From Trichomonas vaginalis G3 (lineage: Eukaryota; Parabasalia; Trichomonadida; Trichomonadidae): 64,000 nt of DNA. A program made the position numbers and the translations under genes. Every line of letters begins with the position of its first letter. Within the stretch, counting starts at the first letter, position 1. The DNA is taken from NCBI RefSeq assembly GCF_026262505.1, contig NC_067203.1, forward strand, positions 2,604,001 to 2,668,000. The letters are read 5' to 3'. Below, in pieces: positions 1-9,725 of this stretch. The notes below the pieces were generated by a model. That model had not been told where the DNA came from. It saw only the letters and a list, made by a program, of their open reading frames with translations, and ran no database searches.

Positions 1-1
1 T

Positions 2-211
2 TCATTTTCTGGCGCCCAAAACTCTTTCTTATGCTTGGCAAATGACTTTTACGAAAAACCTACAAAGTTATACGAACCACCAAGTGGAAGTATTTCAGAC
101 TTTCAAGTATGGTTTACTACAGATGGAAGAAAAAGAATAATTCCATTATACCATGCGTTTTACTTAGAACTTAGTTTCATATACAACTACTATCGAACGG
201 TAAAAATATAA
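2..211 (+). CDS. C-terminal end of an unidentified virion-type protein (partial)
   Basis: An open frame enters from the left edge and ends with TAA at 209-211, giving about 69 residues rich in aromatic and beta-branched residues (motifs such as FQVWFTTDGR and YHAFYLELSF). The start lies outside the window. In Polintons A and B the candidate capsid gene sits beside small amphipathic protein genes, and here too the next gene is a small amphipathic one. A capsid-protein C-terminus is therefore a reasonable guess, but I see no diagnostic motif. Confidence 0.4.
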   Translation, partial: SFSGAQNSFLCLANDFYEKPTKLYEPPSGSISDFQVWFTTDGRKRIIPLYHAFYLELSFIYNYYRTVKI

Positions 212-245
212 TTTTTTAATATGGTTGAGGTGTTGGTTGTGGTTG

Positions 246-458
246 TCAACTTGACTGTGGTGCAGGTTCAGGCTGTTGTATAACAGGAACTTGCTCTTCT
301 GGTTCAGGGTCTTTAGGTATAATACCAACGAACTGACCTACTCTTTTACCAATATTTTTGACACCGTTCCATACTCCTCTTCCGACAGATTTTATTCCAT
401 TCCATATACCTCTTCCAACATTTCGAAAGAAGTTTCCAATACTACTGAAGAAACCCAT
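246..458 (-). CDS. Small basic amphipathic protein of the element (70 aa)
   Basis: The 70-residue product starts MGFFSSIGNFF and carries a repeated pattern of the type GRGIWNGIKSV / GRGVWNGVKNI over residues 15-37. That would give amphipathic helices with a Trp/Phe face and a Lys/Arg face. A Pro/Glu/Gln-rich tail follows. It resembles in style the small proteins beginning MAAGFFKKLW / MAAGIFKKLW in Polintons A and B. An amphipathic minor virion or membrane-active protein is an inference by analogy; no family match was made. It ends convergently, 35 bases from the + strand gene that stops at 211. Confidence 0.5.
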   Translation of the reverse strand: MGFFSSIGNFFRNVGRGIWNGIKSVGRGVWNGVKNIGKRVGQFVGIIPKDPEPEEQVPVIQQPEPAPQSS

Positions 459-476
459 TTTACTATATGTAAAAAT

Positions 477-839
477 CTAATGTCCGCCTAGTCTCTTACG
501 TTTCCTGTTGAGTTCCATAGCATTCTTTAACTGGAGCTCATACATTCTGTTTCTCCTCTGGTAGAAAACATATTCTGGGTCAACTCCTGTGTTCGCGTCA
601 TCTGCATAAAGTTGTTTATATCCCACTTCAGGGTTTGTATAAAACTCTTTCCATCTCATATTTGCATACCATGGTGGCAAACCTAACGCAGCGTCATTTG
701 ACATGGCAGTTTGCATTTGTACATCTGTTGGCACTTGACCATAGTTTGCCATTGCAGTTTGTATTCTAACTTCATTTGGAATATTCTCTGGGTTTGGTTG
801 TCCAGGTTGCTGTGCATTCGCTAAGTTCTGTGCGTCCAT
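477..839 (-). CDS. Hypothetical element protein (120 aa)
   Basis: A whole 120-residue frame with an N-terminal half rich in Gln, Asn and Pro. It contains two imperfect copies of a unit of the type VRIQTAMANYGQ / VQMQTAMSNDA (about residues 24-53). A C-terminal stretch rich in Tyr, Arg and Lys ends KRKRLGGH. The basic tail suggests nucleic-acid or virion-interior contact, but this is only inference. It lies 18 bases upstream of the 70-residue gene on the same strand, so the two probably form a small transcription block. I do not recognise the family. Confidence 0.45.
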   Translation of the reverse strand: MDAQNLANAQQPGQPNPENIPNEVRIQTAMANYGQVPTDVQMQTAMSNDAALGLPPWYANMRWKEFYTNPEVGYKQLYADDANTGVDPEYVFYQRRNRMYELQLKNAMELNRKRKRLGGH

Positions 840-862
840 TTAATATTAGATAAAAATATCTC

Positions 863-994
863 TTACGAGTACATATGCTGAACATTTGCAGGCATTGGTT
901 CATCTTCATATTCTCTGTACTTTTCTGCCACGTCAAATAAATAAATGACACAATGGAAAAAACCTAAAACAAGTAGTCCTATTTCAAACCACAT
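863..994 (-). CDS. Tiny single-pass membrane protein (43 aa)
   Basis: An ATG at 994 (reverse strand) opens 43 codons ending with TAA at 863-865. Residues 4-20 (starting EIGLLVLGFF) are a continuous hydrophobic stretch typical of one membrane span. A charged tail rich in Glu, Lys and Tyr follows. Its start overlaps the end of the methyltransferase relic, as tightly packed viral genes often do. The role is unknown; small membrane proteins are common in virus-like elements. Confidence 0.4.
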   Translation of the reverse strand: MWFEIGLLVLGFFHCVIYLFDVAEKYREYEDEPMPANVQHMYS

Positions 995-1808
995 TTACTT
1001 ACTAATAAAATTTCTTTATTGTGACACTTTCTCCGGTTTATAGGACCTCTCTCATATTCTATCTTGTCATATATAAACTCATAGTCATGTATGTCCTCTA
1101 ACCATCTCATAACGGTTTCCAAACCACTTTTATCGGATGTAAAGTAAAAGCATGGATGGTTATGTATAACGTCTAAAGTTTCTAAAGAGTTTCTAAAGAG
1201 TCTCTCAAAGTCCAGTCTACTTGGTATTGAAAATCCCATGTGTTATAGAACGGCGGGTCCACTATAAAGAAAACATTTTCCTTGTCTTTATATTTTTCAT
1301 ACAACTCTGTCCAATGACATCTCACAAACTCTATACCCTCAATATATTTTTCTATGTCCTCTTTGAAAACATTTGTATAGTTAAGATATAAAACTTTTGA
1401 CATAAGTGTTTCAATGTCATGAACTCTTATAGCACCACTATATAATAGTCTAGCAGATATATATCCCAGTCTATATATTCTGCTTTTTTCAAAACCTCTC
1501 TCACAATATTTTTCTTATCTAATGGTATACGTTCCATCTTACCTATAGGTATCTTTTTCTTTTAACTCTTTCAATATATTGTTTGTGTCTGGAATATGTT
1601 TGAGACGGTTCATATAGTTGTCGAAGTCATTGCATATAATCTTTGAGTCAGGAAATACGGTATGACATAAATGGGATATATAGAAACTTCCACCGAACAA
1701 ATCTACAAATGTTAGACCATTCGGTAGTTTCTTAAGTTCTCTCAATATAATATCTTTACATCTACTCTTATTTCCAAAGAACGGTAACGGTGGTTTTGTA
1801 AAATTCAT
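979..1808 (-). pseudogene. D12-class DNA adenine-N6 methyltransferase relic
   Basis: Three landmarks of Dam-type (D12 class) N6-adenine methyltransferases occur in the right order on the reverse strand. The N-terminal PFFGNKSR motif is near 1766-1790, the AdoMet-binding VDLFGGSFY loop near 1684-1710, and the catalytic DPPFYNT motif near 1241-1261. Known members methylate adenine in short DNA sites with AdoMet as donor, and in viruses they often mark the viral genome. The gene is broken (about two breaks), so it is a fossil. Polintons A and B lack such a gene, so this element is a different lineage or carries different cargo. Confidence 0.75.
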
Positions 1809-1839
1809 TTATATATAATAATAAAAATGTTTTTACCCG

Positions 1840-1923
1840 AAAAGTGACAGAAAAGTGACAAAACATGAAAATATATATAATTTGTGAAAAGCGACATAAA
1901 AAGTGACATTTTAAAAAGTGACA
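1840..1923. repeat. Five AAAAGTGACA iterons near the element terminus
   Basis: The decamer AAAAGTGACA, or a one-base variant AAAAGCGACA, occurs five times in 84 bases, starting at 1840, 1851, 1887 (variant), 1899 and 1914, all in the same orientation. The cluster lies between the methyltransferase relic and the terminus. Its GTGAC core is the same pentamer that is iterated beside the helicase genes of Polintons A and B. Directly repeated short sites near an end suggest a binding site for a replication or terminal-repeat protein; this is inference. Confidence 0.6.
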
Positions 1924-2020
1924 CCATTAATATGATGTAAATAACAACGGTTTTGGTTTTGTCACCGGCTGGTCGGCTGGGGTTCGGTCCTCCTCTTGGG
2001 TCTTGGGTAAAATTTCTTAT

Positions 2021-2055
2021 GGGCTAGAGGGCGCAACGCGCCTGGAAGCCCCACT
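2021..2055. repeat. Terminal hairpin of the left-edge element
   Basis: An inner stem GGCGC/GCGCC (2030-2034 with 2038-2042, loop AAC) sits within an outer stem GGGCT/AGCCC (2021-2025 with 2047-2051). The element ends four bases later at 2055. The hairpin is reproduced, with compensating stem changes, at 63451-63481. Confidence 0.7.
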
Positions 2056-2318
2056 TACCTGACCTAAATTTCAAATTAGGTAATAAAATTTTTGCAAAAA
2101 CTTTGATTTGATATTAAAATACAAAACATTTATTCTTTTCTCTTGTCGGTTAACTTAAATCCATTATTTATGTTCGTTATTTTGACATAAAATAATGAAA
2201 AATAAGTTATTAACAAATATAATAATAAAAATATGTTAACATTCATTGCACGGATTTTCTTCAATCCAAGGGAAGGTGATTCGAACATTAAAAGTAACTT
2301 CATCTCAAAATATTTTGT

Positions 2319-4418
2319 TCATCCGAAGTCTGGAGGTTCGTCATCGACTTTAAAGTTCAGATTAGTCTTAAATGTATAACCAACGTTTTGTCGGTAATAC
2401 TCATTTAATGGGAATCTGGCGTCACTAAACATTTCAACAAATTCATCTTTGTTTCTCTTTTCTTCCAATTCCTCTTCTTCTAAATTGTAATTTGGATTCA
2501 TCTTTTTGAAGAATTTGATATCTATTCCTGTTTTGTTCGAAACATCTTCTTCGACTTGAGGAGAAATACCTAACTCATTATCAGGGAAGTATCTCACGAA
2601 GAAATCTATGAAATTACTTAGAGCTTGGTCTGAATAATCATGAGATATTAATCTCGTTTTAATTTTGGGGATAATTTCCGTATAATCTTTGTGGAAATCA
2701 TCAACAGTAGGGAATTCATCAAGGAAGTTGACGAATATTGTATGGAATTCTGAAAGGTATGCGTAAATTAAGATATCTTTGTAACCCTGCTCAAATAAAT
2801 CAACAATTGGATCTAAATTATTAGGATCAACAGCCAGGTGATTTTCTGGTATAAACGGAATGGATATTGGGAAGTAATTAAGTTTAGATTTTTCTTCTTC
2901 TGAATTTTGGCAGATTTTCTCATTCCAGATGTATAGGATGCATGTGTAAGGACCAAATAAAACAAGGTTTTTGCATATATGAAGGAAATTTTCCATTGCA
3001 TTTCGAATTAATAATTTTGAAATTTTATTTTGATTTTCATTCATGGAATACAATGATTCTCCCTCATAAACATCAAGAAGGAATTGGATCCAAGCATTTC
3101 CGCACGTTTTGACGTCTGTTTGTGAAAGATAATTATATTTAAACAATAATTCAGCAAAAGATCTCTGGAAATAGCCTTTTATGGCTTTGGGTTGCAGTAT
3201 TTCTCTAAATTGCTTCACAGAAATTAATTCCAAAATGAATTTGATATATTCCGAATTATTTGAATCGAAAAATAACCAATTATCACTAGGTTCCAGTTCA
3301 TTGATTAATTCTATTGTAGAAGGACGCATTTGGTGCTCTTTGTCGTTGATTTTTATGGATTTTTGATTTATTGGAGTTTGGAACTTCGAAAAATAGATGG
3401 AACGTTCAGAAATCTCTGTTAAATTGGATGTATTATCACAATTTAACGATTTTTTTCCTAAATAATAAATTTTCTTGAAAACTAGTCTTGTCGTCCTTTT
3501 GTCAAGTGGATATATTTTATCATTGATTTTATAAATGTTTCCAGTTGATTTTTCGAGTTTGTAAAGTTTATCACCTATATTTAAAAAAAGTAGAAGGTTA
3601 TTGAATGAAAAACAGTCATCCAGATTGATTGGAAGTGGTTTATAATTCATATACTTATAAACATAATCAAATTTGTGAGATATTATTGCATATTTCATGC
3701 ATCCTTCATTTAGCTCTATTATAGACAAACCTATGTCGATTATTGTTGAACATTGGTGTAAAAATGCAAATTCAAGAAATTCTTGTGAAAATTTAAAATA
3801 ATCCAGAGAATTTAATGCTAAAAAGCAACCTACAGCATTATAATATGCACACAATTCTATTAATGTGCATTCATGATCTGGATTTGGAAAGAATTCGCTT
3901 CGAAATTTTTGATTATAATCTTTTTTTTCTTTGAGTAATTCTTTCAATTCTTTAACATTATCAGTCATGATTGCTTGTAAAAGTGGATTATCTTGATGTG
4001 GTTCCAATGATTTGTGAGTTGAAACGTAAATTTTTATTTTTTCTTCGAGAGATTTGTCGCAAATGATATTAAGATACTTGTAAATATAGTATTGAAAGAT
4101 AATTGATATGTCTTTTGATAGTTTTGGCTTATATTCGTTATAAATCTTTAAAAATAATTTCCAATATTCATTTAAATATCGATTACGATAAATAGATACA
4201 ATACTGATATCAGTTAAAATGGTTGATGGGTAAATATTATAAGTTTCTATCAAAACTTTTTTGATATCTAAAAAGATGTTTTCGATTTCTTCTTCCGTAA
4301 GTGCCTCAAGCGTGTATATGCTGTCAAAAACTCTAATGTAATCTGTATGTAGCTTTTTTTCGGTTGCATAATCGACACGTTGAAACATAAATAGAATGGG
4401 AAAAAAAAATTCTGTCAT
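2319..4418 (-). CDS. DUF3447-family host protein (699 aa)
   Basis: An uninterrupted 699-residue host gene. Residues around 187-206 contain TLIELCAYYNAVGCFLAL, the signature seen in the other DUF3447/ankyrin proteins of this window (TLLELCCYHGAVDCF at about 31.6 kb and a relative at 63.1 kb). This family is greatly expanded in Trichomonas and normally has ankyrin repeats after the DUF3447 region. Here the C-terminal half has no clear ankyrin consensus and ends in an acidic, Glu-rich region. ATG at 4418 is the longest start, but a second Met eleven codons in (MFQRVDY) could be used. Function is unknown; protein-protein interaction is the usual guess. Confidence 0.7.
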   Translation of the reverse strand: MTEFFFPILFMFQRVDYATEKKLHTDYIRVFDSIYTLEALTEEEIENIFLDIKKVLIETYNIYPSTILTDISIVSIYRNRYLNEYWKLFLKIYNEYKPKLSKDISIIFQYYIYKYLNIICDKSLEEKIKIYVSTHKSLEPHQDNPLLQAIMTDNVKELKELLKEKKDYNQKFRSEFFPNPDHECTLIELCAYYNAVGCFLALNSLDYFKFSQEFLEFAFLHQCSTIIDIGLSIIELNEGCMKYAIISHKFDYVYKYMNYKPLPINLDDCFSFNNLLLFLNIGDKLYKLEKSTGNIYKINDKIYPLDKRTTRLVFKKIYYLGKKSLNCDNTSNLTEISERSIYFSKFQTPINQKSIKINDKEHQMRPSTIELINELEPSDNWLFFDSNNSEYIKFILELISVKQFREILQPKAIKGYFQRSFAELLFKYNYLSQTDVKTCGNAWIQFLLDVYEGESLYSMNENQNKISKLLIRNAMENFLHICKNLVLFGPYTCILYIWNEKICQNSEEEKSKLNYFPISIPFIPENHLAVDPNNLDPIVDLFEQGYKDILIYAYLSEFHTIFVNFLDEFPTVDDFHKDYTEIIPKIKTRLISHDYSDQALSNFIDFFVRYFPDNELGISPQVEEDVSNKTGIDIKFFKKMNPNYNLEEEELEEKRNKDEFVEMFSDARFPLNEYYRQNVGYTFKTNLNFKVDDEPPDFG

Positions 4419-4948
4419 TTTTATAAAAAAAAAGGAATAATAAAAAAATGGAATTTTTTTATACCGGTGTTGTTAAATTTTTAATATGTGATATTGTCTA
4501 TCATTTTGAAATCTGATAATTTTTTATTTCATGAATTTGATGTAAATGGATAGGTTATTATACAGAACTCAAGAACTATTTTAATAATTCATCAATTATT
4601 AAGCCCAATTCTCATGAGTAATATCAAATTAATGAATCTCTAATAATCAATGATATTTATTTGTATTTTCAGAGTATCAAAAGCAATGATAATATCCTCG
4701 CTTGTCAGAAAACTTATAGTTTTGAAAATGTTGAAATTGATCAAAATGAAATATTTGATATCGCAACTCATTAACAAATACCTTTAAATACTTCCGTTAT
4801 GGTACCTACAATTAAATTATTTCATATATATTACTAACATTTATCAAAATCCGTTTAATTTTTAGCTCGAGAACACTTTATGGCACGTAAAAAGGCGGTC
4901 TATAAGCTTGAAAAGTTTACAAACAATATATAAATTACATACAATGCA
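4419..4948. other. Intergenic, AT-rich, nothing recognised
   Basis: About 530 bases between two - strand host genes. I see poly-A/T runs, but no gene, RNA or repeat that I can support. Confidence 0.5.
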
Positions 4949-5785
4949 TCAATTAATAAATAATATATCTGACGGACGACCAAAGCTGACTTTGACATCA
5001 AAAAATCCCTTATGACTACTTACAGGTTCTTCTTCTTCATCTTTTGGCTTTTTATCTTTTTTTTTTTCGCCATTATTGTCAGGAACTTTAAGAGGTATCT
5101 TTATATTGATCTTACGGATGAAAGATTCGGCAACCTTTTGTATTCTGTTCCATGCGCTTTCGTATTCATCAGAATTGACACGGTATTCATTCAATGCAGC
5201 TCCTACAACGATGCTCATATCAATATCATCCGAAAAGAATATTCGCCCATGCCCGTAAGATCTAGGGATTGCTAAGTTCAATCCTCCTTTTACATATTGT
5301 AGAAATGTTGCGCATCCAGCGTTAATTAAGAAGTTTAGACGCGCGACAACCTGCATCTCCAAGTCAAGGTTAACGTTAAATTCTGGAGAGAAGTCAAAAT
5401 TAAACTGCAAATAATCGCTATTTGTTTCTGGAAGCAATTTAACCGACTTCAAAGAAGGAGGGTTTTGCCCTAAGCTAAAACTGATTAGTGTAAGGCGGTT
5501 TATGGTCTTTTCGCTTTCGGCGACTTTTTCACAAATGTGTCTTACAATTGGAAATAGCATATCTGACTTAGTGGATTCCCTATAAAGTTTTGCTACAAGT
5601 GTGTTAAGCCACTCTGTTGATAGATCTTGATTATATTGAAAGATAGGTGAGTTCATATAAAGATTGGGTTTTCTTTTGCGCTTTGGCTGTGTGACAATTG
5701 CAATCAAAGCAAGTAATAAATATAGTCCAATGATTCCACTAATGAGTCCAATAATAAAACTAAGAACAAACACTAATGGAATCAT
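4949..5785 (-). CDS. Membrane-anchored SMP-domain lipid-transfer protein
   Basis: Starting at the ATG at 5785, the product has about 278 residues. Residues 3-33 form one hydrophobic membrane segment, followed by a basic KRKRK stop-transfer cluster. Residues about 45-200 fit an SMP (synaptotagmin-like, mitochondrial, lipid-binding) domain. Visible marks are STEWLNTLVAKLY at its start and SFSLGQNPPSLKSVKLL in the middle, matching the extended-synaptotagmin pattern of a conserved Trp-Leu-Asn and a G-x-x-P-P turn. A Lys/Glu-rich linker follows, with no C2 domain. SMP proteins form lipid-carrying tubes at ER contact sites with other membranes. The family call is by motif recognition. Confidence 0.72.
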   Translation of the reverse strand: MIPLVFVLSFIIGLISGIIGLYLLLALIAIVTQPKRKRKPNLYMNSPIFQYNQDLSTEWLNTLVAKLYRESTKSDMLFPIVRHICEKVAESEKTINRLTLISFSLGQNPPSLKSVKLLPETNSDYLQFNFDFSPEFNVNLDLEMQVVARLNFLINAGCATFLQYVKGGLNLAIPRSYGHGRIFFSDDIDMSIVVGAALNEYRVNSDEYESAWNRIQKVAESFIRKINIKIPLKVPDNNGEKKKDKKPKDEEEEPVSSHKGFFDVKVSFGRPSDILFIN

Positions 5786-7308
5786 TTTATTCAAATTTTA
5801 CGATGATCGGCTGTAAAAGAAAACAGTCGAACAATATATTTTCCAAGGAAATTTAATTCATAAAATGAAATGGTACAAATCATCGGTCATTATTTTTGTC
5901 TGAAATTAAACCAATGTAATAATTGAATGTTTTACAGGTCTCAAATTTTCCATAGCATTTTCTAAAAGATACGTTAATGATGCACATATGAATGGCTGGA
6001 ACTCAGCCTCATCAAACCTATTTGATATTTTACCTTGAATTTCCAATCAAGCAGAGTTTTGAGACCGCATTTTTGATCAGAAAACTTAATTTTAAGGGAA
6101 ATCTATAATTTGGACATAAATTGAGATTAACAACTAGTTTCTCTATAAATTGGTCAAATTAAAATAAACAAATCCATAACGAATTTCAAACAAATTAAAT
6201 TCATTGTCATCTTAAAGCGAATGCTTATTGTATCAATTTGTTACTTGTGTAATTCACGAAATAATGAATTATCCAGCTATTCTATAAAAATTTTTAAGAT
6301 TTTTGCAATAGAACTGAAATCTAAGTGAAATGTAACACATATTGTTTTAGAGTCTTCTTCAGCATGATAAATATTTTACATTAAATCATGATTTTCATAA
6401 AAAGAATTCATTAAAAAAATATACGTTAGCAAATTTGCTAAACAATTGATATATTTTATGGGAAAAATTATATATTAGCAAAAATAAAATGTATGTGCCG
6501 ATTTCTAATACAATAAAAATGCTTTGTTTCTTTAATAATTCTAATTCTTCAATATTTGTAACCTCATTCTTCCAAAAAAATTCGAGAATTGTAAAAATCA
6601 ATATCATTTTCTACAAATTTGGATAGACATTTTCCAATATCTAAAAAATTTGGAAAAAATCACCCAGAAGAACTTCATTCCAAGTGTCCAAGGAAATAGC
6701 TTTCACTCAAAAAAGACTCGACATTGTTGAATATTGATATCAATTTTCATCAATAACTTAATATCGATTGTTTAAAGTTAATGATACCACATGTTCTCGA
6801 ATTCAAATATATATGAACATACTTTAAAAAGTTTTCAAAACTTATCAAAATTTCGGGCAAATTAACAGCATTTCAGCTATCATTCGCCGCCACTGCTAAT
6901 ACATTCTTAGTGTAAGAAGGATTAATTAATATAAACAAATATCTAACGATTTATTTACCCGATTCTAATTATTTTCGTTTATTACAAATCATATTTAATG
7001 TATTTTTTATACACAACTGTAAAAGAAGGAAAAAAAACGTCCTCCTTCAAAAAATTCCTGAAAATAGCTTAATTAATAAACAATTTACTTTATTAACATT
7101 GAATTTTGCTCATCTTGAACGATCCTTTTCGTTTAATTTTCATGATACGATAACTAATCATCATTAGCAAGTAAAATATTTATTTCCGAAATCAAATGGG
7201 ATTCATTCTATTAATCTATTGGTAACAAAGATATAGAACTCTAATTTAATTCAAATAATATGATAATAGTCGTTTACTTTGATAACAAACTTATGAGAAA
7301 GAAGTAAC
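5786..7308. other. Long AT-rich intergenic region
   Basis: About 1.5 kb upstream of the SMP gene and downstream of HSP70. It contains a weak 70-codon frame at 6395-6607 made of AT-rich codons, which I do not accept as a gene. No tRNA-like cloverleaf, tandem repeat or transposon end was seen. Confidence 0.5.
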
Positions 7309-9288
7309 TTAGTCAACTTCCTCAACACGTGGGCCAGAGCCTGATGGGCGAGCACCAGCAGATGGGCCAGCGCCTGGAGCAGCACCACCAGCGCCACCCA
7401 TGTTCTGGAACATAGATGGGTCAACACCACCTGGCATTCCGCCGGCACCACCAGCAGCAGACTGGTAGGCCTTCTGCATGAGTGGCATCAACTGGCCTTC
7501 GACTTCCTTCTGCTTGTTCTCGTAGTCAGAGACAGAAGCGTCCTGGTTGGATTCGATCCAAGCGAGTGTGTCATTGACAATCTTGAGAATGGCATCCTTG
7601 TCGGCAGCATCGATCTTGGAGCCGAGTTCGCCGTTGACAGAGTTACGAACACCGAAGCAGTAACCTTCGAGACCGTTCTTTGCCTCTGTCTTCTTCTTGA
7701 TCTCTTCATCCTGAGCCTTGTACTTCTCAGCATCAGAAACCATGCGGTCGATATCTGCCTGGGAAAGACGGCCCTTGTCGTTCTTGATTGTGATCTTCTT
7801 GACGTTACCTGTGGACTTATCCTGAGCGGAAACGTTCATGATACCATCAGCGTTGACATCAAATGTGACTTCGATCTGTGGAACACCACGTGGTGCTGGT
7901 GGAATGCCTGTGAGATCGAATGTACCGAGAAGGTTGTTATCGCGTGTTCTTGTACGCTCACCTTCGTAGACCTTAATTGTAACTGCTGGCTGGTTATCAG
8001 CGAATGTTGTGAAGATGTTTGACTTCTTGGCTGGAATTGTTGTGTTACGTGGAATCAAAACTGTCATGATTTCGCCAGCTGTCTCAATACCAAGGGAAAG
8101 TGGAGCGACATCGAGAAGTAAGATATCCTTGACTGCCTCGGAGTTATCGCCCTTGATGATGGCGGCCTGGACTGCAGCACCGTAAGCGACGGCCTCATCT
8201 GGGTCGACACCACGGCATGGCTGCTTGCCGTTGAAGAACTCCTGGAGGAGCTGCTGAACACGTGGAATACGTGATGAACCACCGACAAGAACGATATCTG
8301 TGACATCGGACTTGGACATCTTGGCATCCTTGAGAACCTGGGCAACTGGGCCAAGTGTGGATCTGAAGAGCTCATCGTTCAAGTTCTCGAACATAGCACG
8401 AGAAATTGTATCCTGGAAATCGTGGCCCTGGTAAAGAGACTCGCAAAGGATGGAAGCGTTAGCAGCTGTAGAGATTGTACGCTTAGCACGCTCGCAAGCT
8501 GTTCTGAGTGTTCTCAAAGCACGTGGTGATTCGCGGAGATCGCACTTGAACTTCTTCTGGAAACGATCAGCGAAGTAATCGACAAGGCGTGAATCGAAGT
8601 CTTCACCACCAAGGTGTGTATCACCAGCTGTAGCACGAACTTCGAACATGCCACCATCGATATCAAGAAGGGAAACATCGAATGTGCCACCACCAAGATC
8701 GAAGATGAGAACGTGGCGTTCCTTGTCGGACTTCTCGTTGAGGCCGAAAGCGATAGCAGCGGCTGTTGGCTCGTTGATGATACGGAGGACGTTGAGGCCA
8801 GCGATAACACCAGCATCCTTTGTAGCTTGACGTTGGCCATCGTTGAAGTAAGCTGGAACTGTAACGACAGCATCTGTAATCTTTTCGGAGAGCATGTTCT
8901 CAGCTGTTTCCTTCATCTTGCCGAGGACCATGGCTGAGATTTCTTCTGGGAAGAACTGCTTTGTCTCACCCTTGAACTGGACCTCAATCTTTGGACGGTC
9001 GCCATCACTGCGGACGACCTTGAATGGCCAGTGCTTCATATCCTTCTGGACGACTGGATCAGAGAACTTACGGCCAATCATACGCTTAGCATCGAAGACT
9101 GTGTTCTGTGGGTTCATAGCGGCCTGGTTCTTAGCGGCATCACCGACGAGTCTTTCGTCTTCTGTGAATGCGACATAAGAAGGTGTTGTACGGTTACCCA
9201 TATCATTGGCAAGAATGTCAACACGATTGTGGCGGAAGACACCAACACATGAGTATGTTGTACCAAGATCAATACCAATAGCTGACAT
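7309..9288 (-). CDS. HSP70: Cytosolic HSP70 chaperone (659 aa)
   Basis: A complete HSP70. The ATPase domain begins [16 protein letters not shown] (residues 3-18) and contains the second phosphate-binding motif [11 protein letters not shown]. The substrate-binding domain and helical lid follow. The Gly-rich tail (GGAGGMPGG) ends in EEVD, the cytosolic C-terminus that docks TPR co-chaperones. There is no signal or transit peptide. It folds and refolds proteins through ATP-driven cycles with J-proteins. The gene is far more GC-rich than its surroundings, which fits strong codon selection in a highly expressed gene. The ATG at 9288 is followed directly by the conserved N-terminus, so the start is secure. 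Confidence 0.98.
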   Translation of the reverse strand: MSAIGIDLGTTYSCVGVFRHNRVDILANDMGNRTTPSYVAFTEDERLVGDAAKNQAAMNPQNTVFDAKRMIGRKFSDPVVQKDMKHWPFKVVRSDGDRPKIEVQFKGETKQFFPEEISAMVLGKMKETAENMLSEKITDAVVTVPAYFNDGQRQATKDAGVIAGLNVLRIINEPTAAAIAFGLNEKSDKERHVLIFDLGGGTFDVSLLDIDGGMFEVRATAGDTHLGGEDFDSRLVDYFADRFQKKFKCDLRESPRALRTLRTACERAKRTISTAANASILCESLYQGHDFQDTISRAMFENLNDELFRSTLGPVAQVLKDAKMSKSDVTDIVLVGGSSRIPRVQQLLQEFFNGKQPCRGVDPDEAVAYGAAVQAAIIKGDNSEAVKDILLLDVAPLSLGIETAGEIMTVLIPRNTTIPAKKSNIFTTFADNQPAVTIKVYEGERTRTRDNNLLGTFDLTGIPPAPRGVPQIEVTFDVNADGIMNVSAQDKSTGNVKKITIKNDKGRLSQADIDRMVSDAEKYKAQDEEIKKKTEAKNGLEGYCFGVRNSVNGELGSKIDAADKDAILKIVNDTLAWIESNQDASVSDYENKQKEVEGQLMPLMQKAYQSAAGGAGGMPGGVDPSMFQNMGGAGGAAPGAGPSAGARPSGSGPRVEEVD

Positions 9289-9719
9289 AAATAAAGATGG
9301 AACATTTCAGACCTCTCAAATTTTTCAAAACATAAGTAGTCAAGTGAAGTGATTAGGATGGCTAAATTTTGCCCGGCCATTTACGAATTCAATGAATAAC
9401 TACATGATTAATGCATTATTATAATTATTATCGATTTGATCGGAAATTGAATGCATTGTGATAAAAACTGTAAAATCGCCACAATGTTAAAATATTCTAA
9501 AAACATTGTATACTAAGGATGTCAATTTGGAAGAAAAGTGAGAAAATTCCTAAAATGCTAAAAATGAATTTTCCAAACGTATTTTTTTATCTCATTTTTT
9601 TGATTTTGAAAAAAATTTGGAGAGAAGAACTCTTCGTTTTTGAATTTTATCACGATGGTTTTAAAGTATATTAGACAAATGTATTGGTATTACTATTTTT
9701 GTATATTTTGAGAGAAAAT
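9289..9719. other. HSP70 upstream region and Polinton A left flank
   Basis: About 430 bases holding the HSP70 promoter, including a pyrimidine-CA-like start context CCATCTTTA just before the ATG (weak match to the trichomonad initiator). At 9505-9532 there is a 28-base block that recurs inverted at 30301-30329, on the other side of Polinton A. No gene is seen. Confidence 0.45.
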
Positions 9720-9725
9720 CCCTAA
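9720..9725. repeat. Target-site duplication CCCTAA, left of Polinton A
   Basis: The six bases CCCTAA directly before the AGTAGTAGG terminus are repeated exactly at 29034-29039, directly after the other terminus. A 6-bp duplication is the hallmark of Polinton integration. Confidence 0.95.

Larger units (their letters stand above)
1..2055. mobile_element. End of a Polinton-like, virus-like element (fossil)
   Basis: One end of an integrated virus-like element that runs off the left edge of the window. It holds the end of a + strand gene, three small - strand genes and a - strand adenine methyltransferase relic, then about 250 noncoding bases that finish in a GC-rich hairpin and the terminus ...GCCCCACT. 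Read inward this terminus begins AGTGGGG, with the 5'-AG also seen at the tips of the two complete Polintons here. The same tip, with a different stem sequence, starts the element at 63447. At least one gene is broken (about two breaks visible). Family assignment rests on the terminus and gene style, not on a visible polymerase or integrase. Confidence 0.6.

Noticed and set aside
6395-6607. 70-codon hydrophobic frame in the intergenic region
   Set aside because: AT-rich composition gives Phe/Ile/Leu-rich frames by chance; no homolog, repeat copy or gene context supports it.
7488-9380. Several open frames on both strands inside or across HSP70 (for example 8064-8375, 8514-8873, 8614-8937, 9114-9380)
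   Set aside because: They arise from the GC-rich codon use of HSP70 in other frames and have low-complexity Ser/Leu-rich products with no domain.
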